Positions 8,300 to 17,137 of a stretch of 64,000 bases of DNA are shown here, in pieces. Location: contig NZ_JAKGAP010000010.1 in assembly GCF_021532375.1 (NCBI RefSeq), positions 124,001 to 188,000 of the forward strand, in the 5' to 3' direction. How positions within the stretch are numbered: the stretch's first letter is position 1; every line of letters starts with the position of its first letter. The translations under genes were made by a program, and so were the position numbers. The stretch is from Paenibacillus alkaliterrae (lineage in GTDB: Bacteria > Bacillota > Bacilli > Paenibacillales > Paenibacillaceae). The notes beneath the pieces were generated by a model. It was not told where the DNA came from and made no database searches. It worked only from the letters and a program-made list of their open reading frames with translations.

Positions 8300-10072
8300 C
8301 TATATAAATTTCGGGAGTACGATCGTAACCTCGGTGCCTTCCCACTGTTCACTCTTGAAGGTGAGGCCGTACTCCCTTCCCAATAGTTTGATTCGTTCAT
8401 TCACATTGCTAACCCCAATACCTTTGTTTGAAGTATGTGTCAGCATCAATACTTGTCTTAATTTCTCCGAATCCATCCCGATCCCATCGTCCGAAACGAC
8501 GAATACGATGTTTTCTCCCTGTTCCATCCCGGTTATTTTTACCGTTCCAGACTCCAGCTTTTTTTTGATACCGTGATAGATGGCATTTTCCACAATAGGC
8601 TGTAAAATAATTTTGGGGATTTGGTAATCAAGAATACTTGGATCCACGTCGATTTGAAAGTCGAGCTTATCCTTGTATCTCATCTTTTGAATCAACAAAT
8701 AATTTGTAATATGCTCAAGCTCCACGCGAACAGGAACCGTTTCATTATTTTTATAGATGATAGCGCGAAACAGCTTGGCCAAGGAAGAAGTCATCAGAAC
8801 AACCTCCTCATGTTTTTTCCGTTCCGCCATCCAAATAATCGAATCCAATGTATTGTACAAAAAATGGGGATTGATTTGCGATTGAAGCAATTGCCATTCG
8901 CTCTTTCGCTTGAATTCCTCGTTTTGAATAATTTGGTTCATCAAATCCTTGATTCTGCCTACCATGATATTGAAAGCTCGTCCCAATTGTCCGATCTCAT
9001 TCTGGCTGTCGATCTCCGACCGGATGTCGAAGTCTCCCTTCTCTACCTGCTTCATCTTTCCCTGGAGCAGCTTGATCGGTTGCGACAGCCGCCGGGAGAT
9101 GAAGAAAGAGAGGTGCAGTGCGATCGCTAGTGCGAGGAGGCTCCATAAAATATAGGACAGCCTGATCTGGTACCGATTGGAGATTAGCTCCCCTGTATGA
9201 GCAACTCCGACTATTCTCCATCCGAAATGGGTCTCCTGGATCGTGTAAATCCGTTTCCCCCCGCCTTCGTCCGTCATGAAGCTGCCGCTGGTTTCGTTTT
9301 TGACCTTGTCGATCAATTCCGTCTTCAGATTGCTGTTAATGAGCTTCTGCTGCGGGTGATAAACGATATTCCCATCCTTGTCGATGATGAATACGTATCC
9401 CTTGTTTCCCATGTTGATGCGACTGCATATTTCGTTAATAACGCTCAAGTTCAAATCAACCAGAAAAATGCCTTCTCCCGTCATGCCGTCCAGGCTCTTC
9501 AGCTCTTGACTGAGCGATACGACCCAGCGGTACTCATTCTGAATAATGTTCTGCACGTGGGGGGAAGAGATGATGGATTTTCCACCCTCTTTTTTCGCAT
9601 TTTTGTACCAAGGCTGCTCCTCGATCCTGGCGTTCGGATTCAAGCTTGTAATCCTGCGATCGGAGACGAACCGGCCGTTATAGCCAAACACCATGATTGA
9701 AGCAATATCTTTGCGGGAAATTAATATCGATTGAAATAAATCGGAAATTCTTTTCTCATACGGTCTTCGGGCCGCTTCACTGATGAAGCCTGTATCCGAG
9801 AAGTAATACTTCACATCCTTGTTCGTTAGAGCAAGCATGCCTATGTGTTCCATATTGGTAATGTAGGACTGGATGTTGACATTAACCTGCTGGATGATTT
9901 CTTTTATGTAATGCTCCGAATTTTCCTCAACCGCGTTAGCTGACAAAAAATAAGAAATAACGCTTGTGATCGCTATGGAAAACAAGATCAAGCAAGAGAA
10001 GGCGACGGAAATACTCGATTGGATGCTTTTGAATTTGAATAGATCGAAACCGACATTCCTTCCTTGTCTCAT
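8300..10072 (-). CDS. Sensor histidine kinase, YesM/LytS type
   Basis: This membrane kinase of 590 residues is ordered as follows: membrane helix about 22-44, an extracellular sensor region of the Cache type to about 300, a second helix, HAMP about 325-375, the His_kinase domain with QINPHFLYNTLDSI (the His is the phosphorylation site), and HATPase_c with DDGIGMD and a C-terminal GIGVSNVNERIKLLG. ATG 10072 overlaps the stop codon of the response regulator gene by one base (TGATG), which points to translational coupling. A TTG one codon earlier is also possible. It is followed by an anchored sugar-binding protein that may be its input subunit. Confidence 0.95.
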   Translation of the reverse strand: MRQGRNVGFDLFKFKSIQSSISVAFSCLILFSIAITSVISYFLSANAVEENSEHYIKEIIQQVNVNIQSYITNMEHIGMLALTNKDVKYYFSDTGFISEAARRPYEKRISDLFQSILISRKDIASIMVFGYNGRFVSDRRITSLNPNARIEEQPWYKNAKKEGGKSIISSPHVQNIIQNEYRWVVSLSQELKSLDGMTGEGIFLVDLNLSVINEICSRINMGNKGYVFIIDKDGNIVYHPQQKLINSNLKTELIDKVKNETSGSFMTDEGGGKRIYTIQETHFGWRIVGVAHTGELISNRYQIRLSYILWSLLALAIALHLSFFISRRLSQPIKLLQGKMKQVEKGDFDIRSEIDSQNEIGQLGRAFNIMVGRIKDLMNQIIQNEEFKRKSEWQLLQSQINPHFLYNTLDSIIWMAERKKHEEVVLMTSSLAKLFRAIIYKNNETVPVRVELEHITNYLLIQKMRYKDKLDFQIDVDPSILDYQIPKIILQPIVENAIYHGIKKKLESGTVKITGMEQGENIVFVVSDDGIGMDSEKLRQVLMLTHTSNKGIGVSNVNERIKLLGREYGLTFKSEQWEGTEVTIVLPKFI

Positions 10073-11691
10073 CAAGACTTCTCCCTCTTCAGCATTTCCC
10101 GGTAATGGGTAGGGGTTGAGCCTGTATGCTTTTTGAACAAAACACTGAAGTACTGGGGATCGCTATAGCCTACTTTCGCGGCGATTTCATACGCTTTCAA
10201 CGCAGTATGCTGCAACAGCTCTTTCGCCTTCCCAACCCGGACGCGCGTTACATATTCCATTATCGTTTGTTCCGTTTGCAGCTTAAATAGCAAACTGAAA
10301 TAGCTCTTGCTCATATGTACGTGTCTGCAGAGCATCTGCAGAGAAAGATTTTCATCATGATAATGCTGCTCGATATAGTCGATCACGCGCTGAACCTGCA
10401 ATTGCGTAAGGTCTTTACGCTGATCCGAAATATAGGAAATCGTCTCGTTGCAAATCTCCTTCAACCATTTTTCGATTTCATCCAACGTTTTGAACTGGTT
10501 GATATCTTTCAGTAAAATGCCATGTCCTTTAAAATGAGCGATATCATTTCCCACCAGCTCGTGAATCGTGTTCATAATAGCGAAAATAATGGTTTGAATT
10601 TGGAGATTACAAGCTTCGATAGGCATCAAGGAAGCTTTCAAGTTTCCGATTAGCTGTTCGATCAGAGCTTTGGCTTCCGTGAACGTACCCGTTTTTATAA
10701 TAGTGGAAAATTTACGGTTCCATTCGATATCCAGTGGTTGCAAGGATGTATTTGTACTTTCCATATCGCGAATGCTGATGACCCTGTTATTACCTAGCAG
10801 CAAACGATAATCAAGAGCGGAGACCGCGCCTTTGTAAGAGAGAGGAAGCTCGCATAAGGTTCTGCTAACCATGCCTATCCCCACGGTAACCGTGTATTTT
10901 AAATATTTCTCCATGCAGAAACGGATCACTTCAGATAGGTTAAAAGCAGCTTCATACAGTCCTTCTTCTTCCTCGCCGAAAAATATGGCAATCATTTTTT
11001 CTTCCCTCGTACGAAAAATGATCGCATCTTTCCTCTCCGTAACCTCTTCGAGAATATTGAAGGCGGCAAATGGGATAAGCTCCGGGTCGTTCCCCCACCT
11101 CCCTTTTCTTGTTTCACTTAAATAATCAATATCTATCGCAACGACAAGATAAGGCGGGGACATAGGCTGAATGCGGAAATATTGAAACCTCTCCTGAATT
11201 TCGGAATCGCATAAAGAGAAGTTGATCATCCGCTCCAGAAACCGTTCCTTCAACAACGGCAAGCTTTGATGAAGTTGCATCTTGAGCTGAGAGAGATTTT
11301 CGCGATTTTCCGTTTCCTTATCCATTTCAAGCTTGACCTTGTCCAACAGTCCGCGAAGTTCGTTGGCCGTAATGGGCTTTACGATAAAATCGGTAACTTT
11401 TAAGCGCAGCGCCTGCTGGGCATAGTCGAAATCATCATGACCGGTCAGGATAATCACTTTAATATAAGGGTCGTTCAACTGAATCTGCCTGGTCAATTCC
11501 AGCCCATCCATAAACGGCATACAAATATCAGACAAAACAAGATCCGGCTTAAGCTCTATCACCGCTTCAATCGCGTCACAGCCGCTTGCATAATCTCCTA
11601 CCAATTCAAAGCCGTGCCGCTTCCAATCGATGCTCTCTTTTATACCTTCTCTCACTTCCGCTTCATCATCAACAAGCATGATTTTATACAT
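10072..11691 (-). CDS. Response regulator, YesN type (REC + AraC-type HTH)
   Basis: This 539-residue regulator starts with a receiver domain (MYKIMLVDDE; phospho-acceptor Asp55 in LSDICMP; Lys about 106) and ends with two AraC-type helix-turn-helix units (about 435-535, with GYSDPQYFSVLFKKHTGSTP). A middle region of about 300 residues is of the type seen in YesN proteins. ATG 11691 follows GGAGGTGG; an upstream in-frame ATG overlaps that site and is unlikely. It heads the operon with the YesM-type kinase, the anchored binding protein and the receptor. Its likely target is the importer operon starting at 5808, whose promoter region shows no good -35. Confidence 0.94.
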   Translation of the reverse strand: MYKIMLVDDEAEVREGIKESIDWKRHGFELVGDYASGCDAIEAVIELKPDLVLSDICMPFMDGLELTRQIQLNDPYIKVIILTGHDDFDYAQQALRLKVTDFIVKPITANELRGLLDKVKLEMDKETENRENLSQLKMQLHQSLPLLKERFLERMINFSLCDSEIQERFQYFRIQPMSPPYLVVAIDIDYLSETRKGRWGNDPELIPFAAFNILEEVTERKDAIIFRTREEKMIAIFFGEEEEGLYEAAFNLSEVIRFCMEKYLKYTVTVGIGMVSRTLCELPLSYKGAVSALDYRLLLGNNRVISIRDMESTNTSLQPLDIEWNRKFSTIIKTGTFTEAKALIEQLIGNLKASLMPIEACNLQIQTIIFAIMNTIHELVGNDIAHFKGHGILLKDINQFKTLDEIEKWLKEICNETISYISDQRKDLTQLQVQRVIDYIEQHYHDENLSLQMLCRHVHMSKSYFSLLFKLQTEQTIMEYVTRVRVGKAKELLQHTALKAYEIAAKVGYSDPQYFSVLFKKHTGSTPTHYREMLKREKS

Positions 11692-11821
11692 AGAGCTTTC
11701 CACCTCCATACGAAACGCTGATTCCAGATTCGCAGCGTAAACCAAAAAGCTTGAAAACGGATACATTTAGAATTTTACATACGTGCATGGCAATTAGCAA
11801 TACTTATTACGCAGCAATAAC

Positions 11822-11860
11822 GCAAGAGACCTCCGAACCGGCGGTTCGAAGGCCTCTTGC
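11822..11860. terminator. Terminator-like hairpin downstream of the phosphodiesterase gene
   Basis: The arms GCAAGAG.CCT.CGAACC and GGTTCG.AGG.CTCTTGC pair with two symmetric mismatches around a short loop. It lies 34 bases past the phosphodiesterase stop codon. Neither side has a clear T-run, so it is a hairpin with probable, not certain, termination activity. Confidence 0.5.
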
Positions 11861-11893
11861 GTTCCAATCTTGCCGTGACAAACAGGTGAGGAC

Positions 11894-12712
11894 TTAAATG
11901 AAGAAAAGACCTTCCGGCAGCTTCGCTTCCCATGCGGAAGGAGCAGTAAGACCAAGCGCGCGGATGACGACAGCCGCCGTGTCCGTGATGACGAAGTCTC
12001 CTTGCAGCGGTGAGTCAGGCTTGATCCCGGGACCGGCGCAGCCCCAGAAGATCGTTTTGTCAGACGGGTGATCGCTGCCATGGCTGTGAGAATGCTCTCC
12101 TCCTCCGCCATGATCGGTCACTGCAATGATCAAACTGTCTGTCAGAAGGCCTGTTTCTTCAATGGCCCGTATAATTATTCCCGTGTTCTCGTCCGTCTCT
12201 TCGATTGCCTGATGTTGACCGGGCGTATTGTATCCATATTGGTGCCCCCCTGCATCAGGTAAATCTAATCCGATAAACATCAGCTTCAAATCTGGATTTT
12301 CACGGATGTATGCGGCTGCGGCCAGCGAGAGGTCGCGGTCGTTCATGGATACTTTATGAACGCCGATTGACGATTCGATGATGCCGTGATTGATCGGATT
12401 CCAGGCGCTGAATGCCACCATTTTGGCATCAGGGACACTGTCCCGAACGATTTGAAAAATGGATGGATACGGCGAATTTTCCGGATACGTATCCTCGCTG
12501 ACTATTTCATTAGTCAGACCATGCTTATCCGGTCCTACGCCGTGCAGAAGCGAACCCCAGCATTGCGCGCTAATCGTCGGTGAAACGGTTTGCGCGTCAA
12601 ACCCAAACGTCCCCATTCGAATTAACCGGTCCAAATTCGGTGTATGGGCGGCTTTTACAAAATTGCCCGCACCGTCCCAACCAATAATGAACACCCTAGC
12701 TATTTTTTCCAT
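11894..12712 (-). CDS. Alkaline phosphatase superfamily / type I phosphodiesterase
   Basis: This 272-residue, soluble two-zinc hydrolase of the nucleotide pyrophosphatase/phosphodiesterase group has visible active-site residues: Asp13 (GWDGAG), nucleophile Thr46 (SPTISAQCW), Asp153 and His157 (DLPDAGGHQYG), Asp200-His201 (VTDHGGGGEHSHSH) and His215. It lacks a signal peptide, so it works in the cytoplasm, and at 272 residues it is a compact form. Family members cut phosphodiesters, phosphonates or pyrophosphates. It is 26 bases downstream of an EamA transporter gene with the site AGGGGAGA before ATG 12712, so the two are probably cotranscribed and may share a substrate. The substrate is not known. 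Confidence 0.85.
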   Translation of the reverse strand: MEKIARVFIIGWDGAGNFVKAAHTPNLDRLIRMGTFGFDAQTVSPTISAQCWGSLLHGVGPDKHGLTNEIVSEDTYPENSPYPSIFQIVRDSVPDAKMVAFSAWNPINHGIIESSIGVHKVSMNDRDLSLAAAAYIRENPDLKLMFIGLDLPDAGGHQYGYNTPGQHQAIEETDENTGIIIRAIEETGLLTDSLIIAVTDHGGGGEHSHSHGSDHPSDKTIFWGCAGPGIKPDSPLQGDFVITDTAAVVIRALGLTAPSAWEAKLPEGLFFI

Positions 12713-12738
12713 GATTCATTTCTCCCCTTATGCATGAA

Positions 12739-13593
12739 TTATGGGCTTCCCCAGATCCCTATCATAATAACTCCCAGTGTAATGACCGTTGATAACAGAA
12801 TTCGGTTTCTGCCATTCGATTCTTTCAACAAAAAAACGCCGAGCATCGCACCGAACACAGTGCCAATTTCACGAATGGGAGCTAAATGCGACAACGGCGC
12901 AAGCTCCATGGCAAATAAGAACAGCAGGTACGAGCCGGGTGATAAAATCGTCCCCAATAAAATGGTTGCTTTATTTCCACGCCATTCTTCCATGACTTTC
13001 CCGGAACGGAAAACAGCTGGGCTCAACACGATGACATAGGCCATGTTGCTAAGCTCGAGTATAGATAGCGGCGACAAGGATTGCAGCACCATCTTATCTG
13101 TCATCACGTACCCGGTAATGCATAAACCGACCATTAGGGCGGGCAGGATGTTCCGAAAGCTCACCGAAGCCTTATACGGCTTCTTCATAAAACCGCTAAG
13201 GGCAAACATCCCTGCAACGATACAGCTCACACCAAACCATCCGACAGGCGACAACGATTCGTCGTAAATCCATACGCTGAAGAGCGGCACGAGAAGTGCG
13301 CCTATACCTCGCATAATGGGGTACATTTGCGACATATCCCCTGCCCGATAAACAATCGGCAGCAAAAATATGTACCCCATTTGGAAAGCCATCGATAACG
13401 CCATGAACATGTAACCGTTTAACGAAATGGAGCTGCCGGCGACATCGGCAATGAAATAGGGGAGAAGGAGCACAAACGATGTAATATGAATCAACCACAG
13501 AAAAACACTTTTATTCCTGCTTGTTTTGGTAAACAGATTCCAAATAGCATGTGTCAATCCCGAGCATAAAACAAGTATGATAGCAAAGGAAAT
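12739..13593 (-). CDS. EamA/DMT-superfamily transporter with apparent ATT start
   Basis: This inner-membrane transporter has ten hydrophobic segments in two EamA repeats. The family usually begins with a membrane helix leading into a (H)A-x-WN-(hydrophobic) motif; here THAIWNLFTK is only twelve codons after an ATT that sits seven bases after a GGGGAGGG site. Starting at ATT gives 285 residues and a complete first helix (ISFAIILVLCSGLTHAIWN). The first conventional alternative, TTG 13557, has no ribosome binding site and cuts the first helix. A sigma-A promoter lies at 13635-13663, in keeping with a start at 13593. Substrate is unknown; the partner gene is a phosphodiesterase. Confidence 0.8.
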   Translation of the reverse strand: MSFAIILVLCSGLTHAIWNLFTKTSRNKSVFLWLIHITSFVLLLPYFIADVAGSSISLNGYMFMALSMAFQMGYIFLLPIVYRAGDMSQMYPIMRGIGALLVPLFSVWIYDESLSPVGWFGVSCIVAGMFALSGFMKKPYKASVSFRNILPALMVGLCITGYVMTDKMVLQSLSPLSILELSNMAYVIVLSPAVFRSGKVMEEWRGNKATILLGTILSPGSYLLFLFAMELAPLSHLAPIREIGTVFGAMLGVFLLKESNGRNRILLSTVITLGVIMIGIWGSP

Positions 13594-13634
13594 CGCGTAA
13601 CCCTCCCCCGAAGGATTAATTGCTTACCTTATTT

Positions 13635-13663
13635 ATCATACTTGCCGGCCTTTACAAAGTCAA
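13635..13663 (-). promoter_or_regulatory. Sigma-A promoter of the EamA-phosphodiesterase operon
   Basis: Minus strand TTGACT, exactly 17 bases, TATGAT. The -10 ends 42 bases upstream of the inferred ATT start. The -35 is preceded by CAAC units (plus strand) repeated at 10-base steps (13661-13690). Confidence 0.8.
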
Positions 13664-13729
13664 CATAAAACAACTAATAACAACTAAATCCACGTTCAAT
13701 CACTTAACTCTGATGCTAGGCGCACATAA

Positions 13730-13764
13730 TTAAAGAGGCGCAAGCCAAGCATGCGCCTCTTTAA
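13730..13764 (-). terminator. Terminator of the nine-gene glycan operon
   Basis: Perfect 13-bp arms (TTAAAGAGGCGCA / TGCGCCTCTTTAA) flank a 9-nt loop, 20 bases after the stop codon of the last receptor gene. Flanks are A/T-rich on both sides. Confidence 0.85.
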
Positions 13765-13784
13765 CCTTATTGAATCGACTATTC

Positions 13785-15158
13785 CTACTTGGCCGCTTCT
13801 TGAGCCATGGCATCCTCGATTTTCATTTGGGATTCTTCTTCCACTTTACGTAAAAACTCCGATATGTTCATATCAGACTCCGTAAATACTTTCATATCAA
13901 GATTGACATAACGGTCCCAGTGGCTGTTTCTCGCTGGAGGCTCCGCGAGTTTGTTTTTCGTGAAAGCGCCGATGTTTTTCCCGGCAAACCTTGCGAGTTC
14001 GGTGCCAAAGTGGGCTTTTATTTCTTTATCCGCGAGAACGGTAGGGGTTCCCGACTTGGCCATCTTGGTTTGGTACTCGCCCGATACGCTCTCGATCAAA
14101 AATTGCAGCGCGGCTTCCTTCTTCTCGCTGAAGCTGTTGATGACCCACGGATGGATCCCTATCGGAACCGTCGAGGTATTCGGCAAATCAGGCCACGATG
14201 GAAGCGGAACAATATCCATTTGCTTCTGATATTCCAAGGCTTCCTCTTCCGTTTCGCCGCCGAACCACGTCAATAATCCGTGCCAGTTGACGCTCATGGC
14301 AACTGTTTTATCCTCGAACGATCCTGTCGCCTCCGGATCATTGATGCCTGGAATTTCGTAATACTTTTTCATGAGTTCCATATATTTCGTGAATTTCGGA
14401 TCCTTCGTCAGCAGCACTTCCCCGGTTTCCGGGTCTGTTTTCGTAACCGATAATTGCAGCAATGGGGCGGCGTCGCCGAATACCAAACCGCGATATTTAA
14501 CGCCCTCCCGCTCGGCCGTCATCCTCTTCGCAAGATCAAGAACCGCGTCCCATGTCATATCTTCCTGGGGATAATCCACCCCGAATTTATCAAATATTTC
14601 TTTATTATAATGGAGTCCCAAATAGCCCATTTCCTGCGGCATACCGACCAGTCTGTCCTGCGAGTCCCGCGCGCGCATTTCAGCAACTGCAGCGGGGTCG
14701 ATCGTGTCGATATCAAAGCCGTATACCTCCAGCATCTCGTCCAAAGGAAATACCATCTCCAAATCCTCGAGCGGCTTCTGTCCGGTAAAGGCGAGCAGTA
14801 CATCCGGAACGACTTGCGCCGCGAACAGTTCCTGCATCTTCTCCGGCGTACCGTCCCAGTCAACGTGTTCCAAGGTGATGTGCGGCATCTTTTCTTGAAT
14901 AAAGTTGCCTATTCGCGACATGAAATAATCATTTCCCCATGGAGTCGCCACTTTAAGCGTCACCGGTTCGTTGGAAAATTTCGTTAATTTGATTTCCGAA
15001 ATATTCTCCGAATCTTCTTCCGGCGAGTTCGTTGACGAGTTTGAAGAAGAAGACGAATTCGGCGATACACCGTTATTTGACGAACACGCTGAAACGATCA
15101 ATGACAAGATCATGAACAACATCATGAAAATTGTAAAGCTTCTCTTATGCTTCCTCAT
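13785..15158 (-). CDS. Extracellular sugar-binding lipoprotein, last gene of the nine-gene operon
   Basis: This 457-residue receptor has a lipoprotein signal peptide with SLIVSAC (Cys25), a Ser/Asn-rich linker, and an SBP_bac_1 body. Start ATG 15158 follows AAGGAGGAG; the frame is open 18 codons upstream, but without a site. It follows the MalG-type permease gene by 127 bases, a wider gap than elsewhere in the operon; no good internal promoter was found in the gap. It should serve permeases 17137-16277 and 16257-15286. A perfect-stem terminator follows. Confidence 0.92.
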   Translation of the reverse strand: MRKHKRSFTIFMMLFMILSLIVSACSSNNGVSPNSSSSSNSSTNSPEEDSENISEIKLTKFSNEPVTLKVATPWGNDYFMSRIGNFIQEKMPHITLEHVDWDGTPEKMQELFAAQVVPDVLLAFTGQKPLEDLEMVFPLDEMLEVYGFDIDTIDPAAVAEMRARDSQDRLVGMPQEMGYLGLHYNKEIFDKFGVDYPQEDMTWDAVLDLAKRMTAEREGVKYRGLVFGDAAPLLQLSVTKTDPETGEVLLTKDPKFTKYMELMKKYYEIPGINDPEATGSFEDKTVAMSVNWHGLLTWFGGETEEEALEYQKQMDIVPLPSWPDLPNTSTVPIGIHPWVINSFSEKKEAALQFLIESVSGEYQTKMAKSGTPTVLADKEIKAHFGTELARFAGKNIGAFTKNKLAEPPARNSHWDRYVNLDMKVFTESDMNISEFLRKVEEESQMKIEDAMAQEAAK

Positions 15159-15285
15159 TGAAAGACTCCTCCTTGAAATTGGTTTACATTGCCTTTCTCT
15201 TTCGTTGCTCAAGTTTTTCGCCGGACTACCCCCCCTCGCGTTGCCAACCGCAGGATATCATCTATGTGAAGCGTAAGCGGTTGTC

Positions 15286-16257
15286 CTATTCCACCAATCC
15301 CGTTCGTTCCACACTCTCCACGAAATACCGCTGCGCAAACAAATAGATGAGAAGCGGGGGAAAAATCGTCAGGAAGCTTGCCGCCATCTTAATCGGCTCC
15401 GCCACATACTCCGGATAGCCTCCCGTATCAATAAAAGCATCCAAAGAGGTTCCCATACGCGACATTTGGGTAGCGAGCGGAACATCGGCCGCATTCGCCA
15501 GAAACATTTTCGGCAAATACGTGTCGTTCCACGTCCAAACGAAGGAAAATAAAAAGACGACAAGAATGGCTGGTTTCGCCAAAGGAAGCATGACTTTCAC
15601 ATAAAATTTGATGGCGGTGGCGCCGTCGATTTTGGCCGCTTCCTCCAGCTCCTTCGGCTGAGTCATAAAAAACTGTCTGAAGATGAAGACAAACAGCGAG
15701 CCTTTTACGCCGAAGCCGAATGCAGCCGGTATGATCAAGGTGAACAGGCTGCCGTCCAAGCCTATTTCCCTGAAAAACAGGATCGTCGGCAAAACGATGA
15801 CCTGCGGCGGGATAATAAACGCAAGCAGCAGCAGAAAGAAAGCCAGCCTCTTAAACGGAACTTGAAGCCGTGCGAGCGCATAGCCCGCCAAACCGCATGA
15901 AATACAGTGAAGTACCGAAGCGGACAAAGCAATCGTAATGCTGATCGTTAACGACTTGGAGTATTGCAAAATATTCCATGCCGTGGCGAGATGGCCGAAA
16001 TAGAGCGATGACGGAATCCAGGTGACCGTAGGATCGATAAGATCCTTGGCGTTCATGAGCATCCTCACGATCATCTTAATAATCGGGTTCAAGTAAATAT
16101 AAGAGGTGGATATCAGAATCAAATACAACAACAATTTAAAGATGAGACCTTTATCCACTTCCCTGCCCAGAATGAAGTAGCGTATGGACCGTAAGCCATG
16201 CCTGAAAAAGGGCTTGTTTTTCTTTGCTTTTTGTACATTGATTTTCACGACACTCAT
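15286..16257 (-). CDS. Carbohydrate ABC transporter permease (MalG type), second set
   Basis: This 323-residue membrane permease has six predicted helices after a basic N-terminal tail and the EAA loop EEAAKIDGATAIKFYVKVML, ending in the family-type LLIYLFAQRYFVESV. ATG 16257 follows AAAGGGGG. It is 19 bases downstream of its MalF-type partner and is the second of two MalG-type subunits in the operon (the other is 21620-22531). Confidence 0.92.
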   Translation of the reverse strand: MSVVKINVQKAKKNKPFFRHGLRSIRYFILGREVDKGLIFKLLLYLILISTSYIYLNPIIKMIVRMLMNAKDLIDPTVTWIPSSLYFGHLATAWNILQYSKSLTISITIALSASVLHCISCGLAGYALARLQVPFKRLAFFLLLLAFIIPPQVIVLPTILFFREIGLDGSLFTLIIPAAFGFGVKGSLFVFIFRQFFMTQPKELEEAAKIDGATAIKFYVKVMLPLAKPAILVVFLFSFVWTWNDTYLPKMFLANAADVPLATQMSRMGTSLDAFIDTGGYPEYVAEPIKMAASFLTIFPPLLIYLFAQRYFVESVERTGLVE

Positions 16258-16276
16258 GCTTGCACCCCCTTTATAA

Positions 16277-17137
16277 TCACATTCGCTGCTGTCTGTTCAC
16301 TCTGCCGTAGATGAGCAGGACGCTGGCGAGGAACACGAGAACGATGACGAAATAAATCCAGGCAAGCGCGCTGCTGTACCCGTAATTACCGGTGCCTATC
16401 ATCGTAATGACCGGATTGGACGGGAACGTAAACATGTCGACAACGGTATAAATGATATTAAGCAAAATGAAGGGCGACATGGCCGGAAGCGTAATCTTCC
16501 AAAACACCTCCCACGGCGAGGCTCCGTCAATTCTGGCGGATTCGTAAGCGGAGGCGGGAATCGTCTGGCGTCCCGCCAAAAACACTACGATTTGCACGCC
16601 TGAATACCATAACACCAACACAAAGTGTTCGAGAACGGCGAGTACCGGTTTGCCCCATGGGCTTCCCCCGATATAGGCATCCATAAAGCCGCCGATCATT
16701 TCGCTTCTCATGAAGCCGAGTCCGCCTTCTTCCTGGTCCATAAACTGCTGCAGAACAGCGCCAGTCGAGAAAATGACAGGAAGAAAGAAGATCGCGCGAA
16801 ACATAAACCGTCCCTTAAGCCTTTGATTTAGAAAAATGGCGATAAGCAAAGAAAAAATTACGATAACCGGAACCATGATCACGACTTCCTGTAAAAAAGG
16901 GATGAGCTGATCGTAAAATTCGGCGCTCCCCATCAAGATCGTTTTATAAAATTGAACGCCTGCAAATTCGTATTTCATCCCTGTCGGAAGCACCTTCACA
17001 TTGTTGAAGCTCATATACAGAGAGAATATAAGCGGAAACGCCATGAAGATCATGAAACCGAGCAGCCATGGGACCATAAACAGCATGCCTTCCAAATGAC
17101 TGTAAACCTTCGTTGTCATAACCCGTTTTTTAGCCAC
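16277..17137 (-). CDS. Sugar ABC transporter permease (MalF type), second set
   Basis: This membrane permease has about 286 residues and the EAA-type loop (YESARIDGASPWEVFWKITL). Two starts compete. GTG 17137 lies five bases after GGGGGGG and overlaps the DUF5696 gene by 22 bases. ATG 17119 makes an ATGA overlap with the same stop codon but is distant from the site. GTG is preferred. Either way translation looks coupled to the DUF5696 gene, which argues for the two products being needed together. Confidence 0.9.
   Translation of the reverse strand: MAKKRVMTTKVYSHLEGMLFMVPWLLGFMIFMAFPLIFSLYMSFNNVKVLPTGMKYEFAGVQFYKTILMGSAEFYDQLIPFLQEVVIMVPVIVIFSLLIAIFLNQRLKGRFMFRAIFFLPVIFSTGAVLQQFMDQEEGGLGFMRSEMIGGFMDAYIGGSPWGKPVLAVLEHFVLVLWYSGVQIVVFLAGRQTIPASAYESARIDGASPWEVFWKITLPAMSPFILLNIIYTVVDMFTFPSNPVITMIGTGNYGYSSALAWIYFVIVLVFLASVLLIYGRVNRQQRM

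Noticed and set aside
14454..14987. Plus-strand open frame (177 codons) opposite a receptor gene
   Set aside because: Antisense to a clear lipoprotein receptor; composition and lack of start signals mark it as a shadow frame.
15240..15285. cre site upstream of the last receptor gene of the nine-gene operon (around TGAAGCGTAAGCGG)
   Set aside because: The central CG and the flanking A/T positions do not align with TGNAANCGNWWNCA; too many mismatches.
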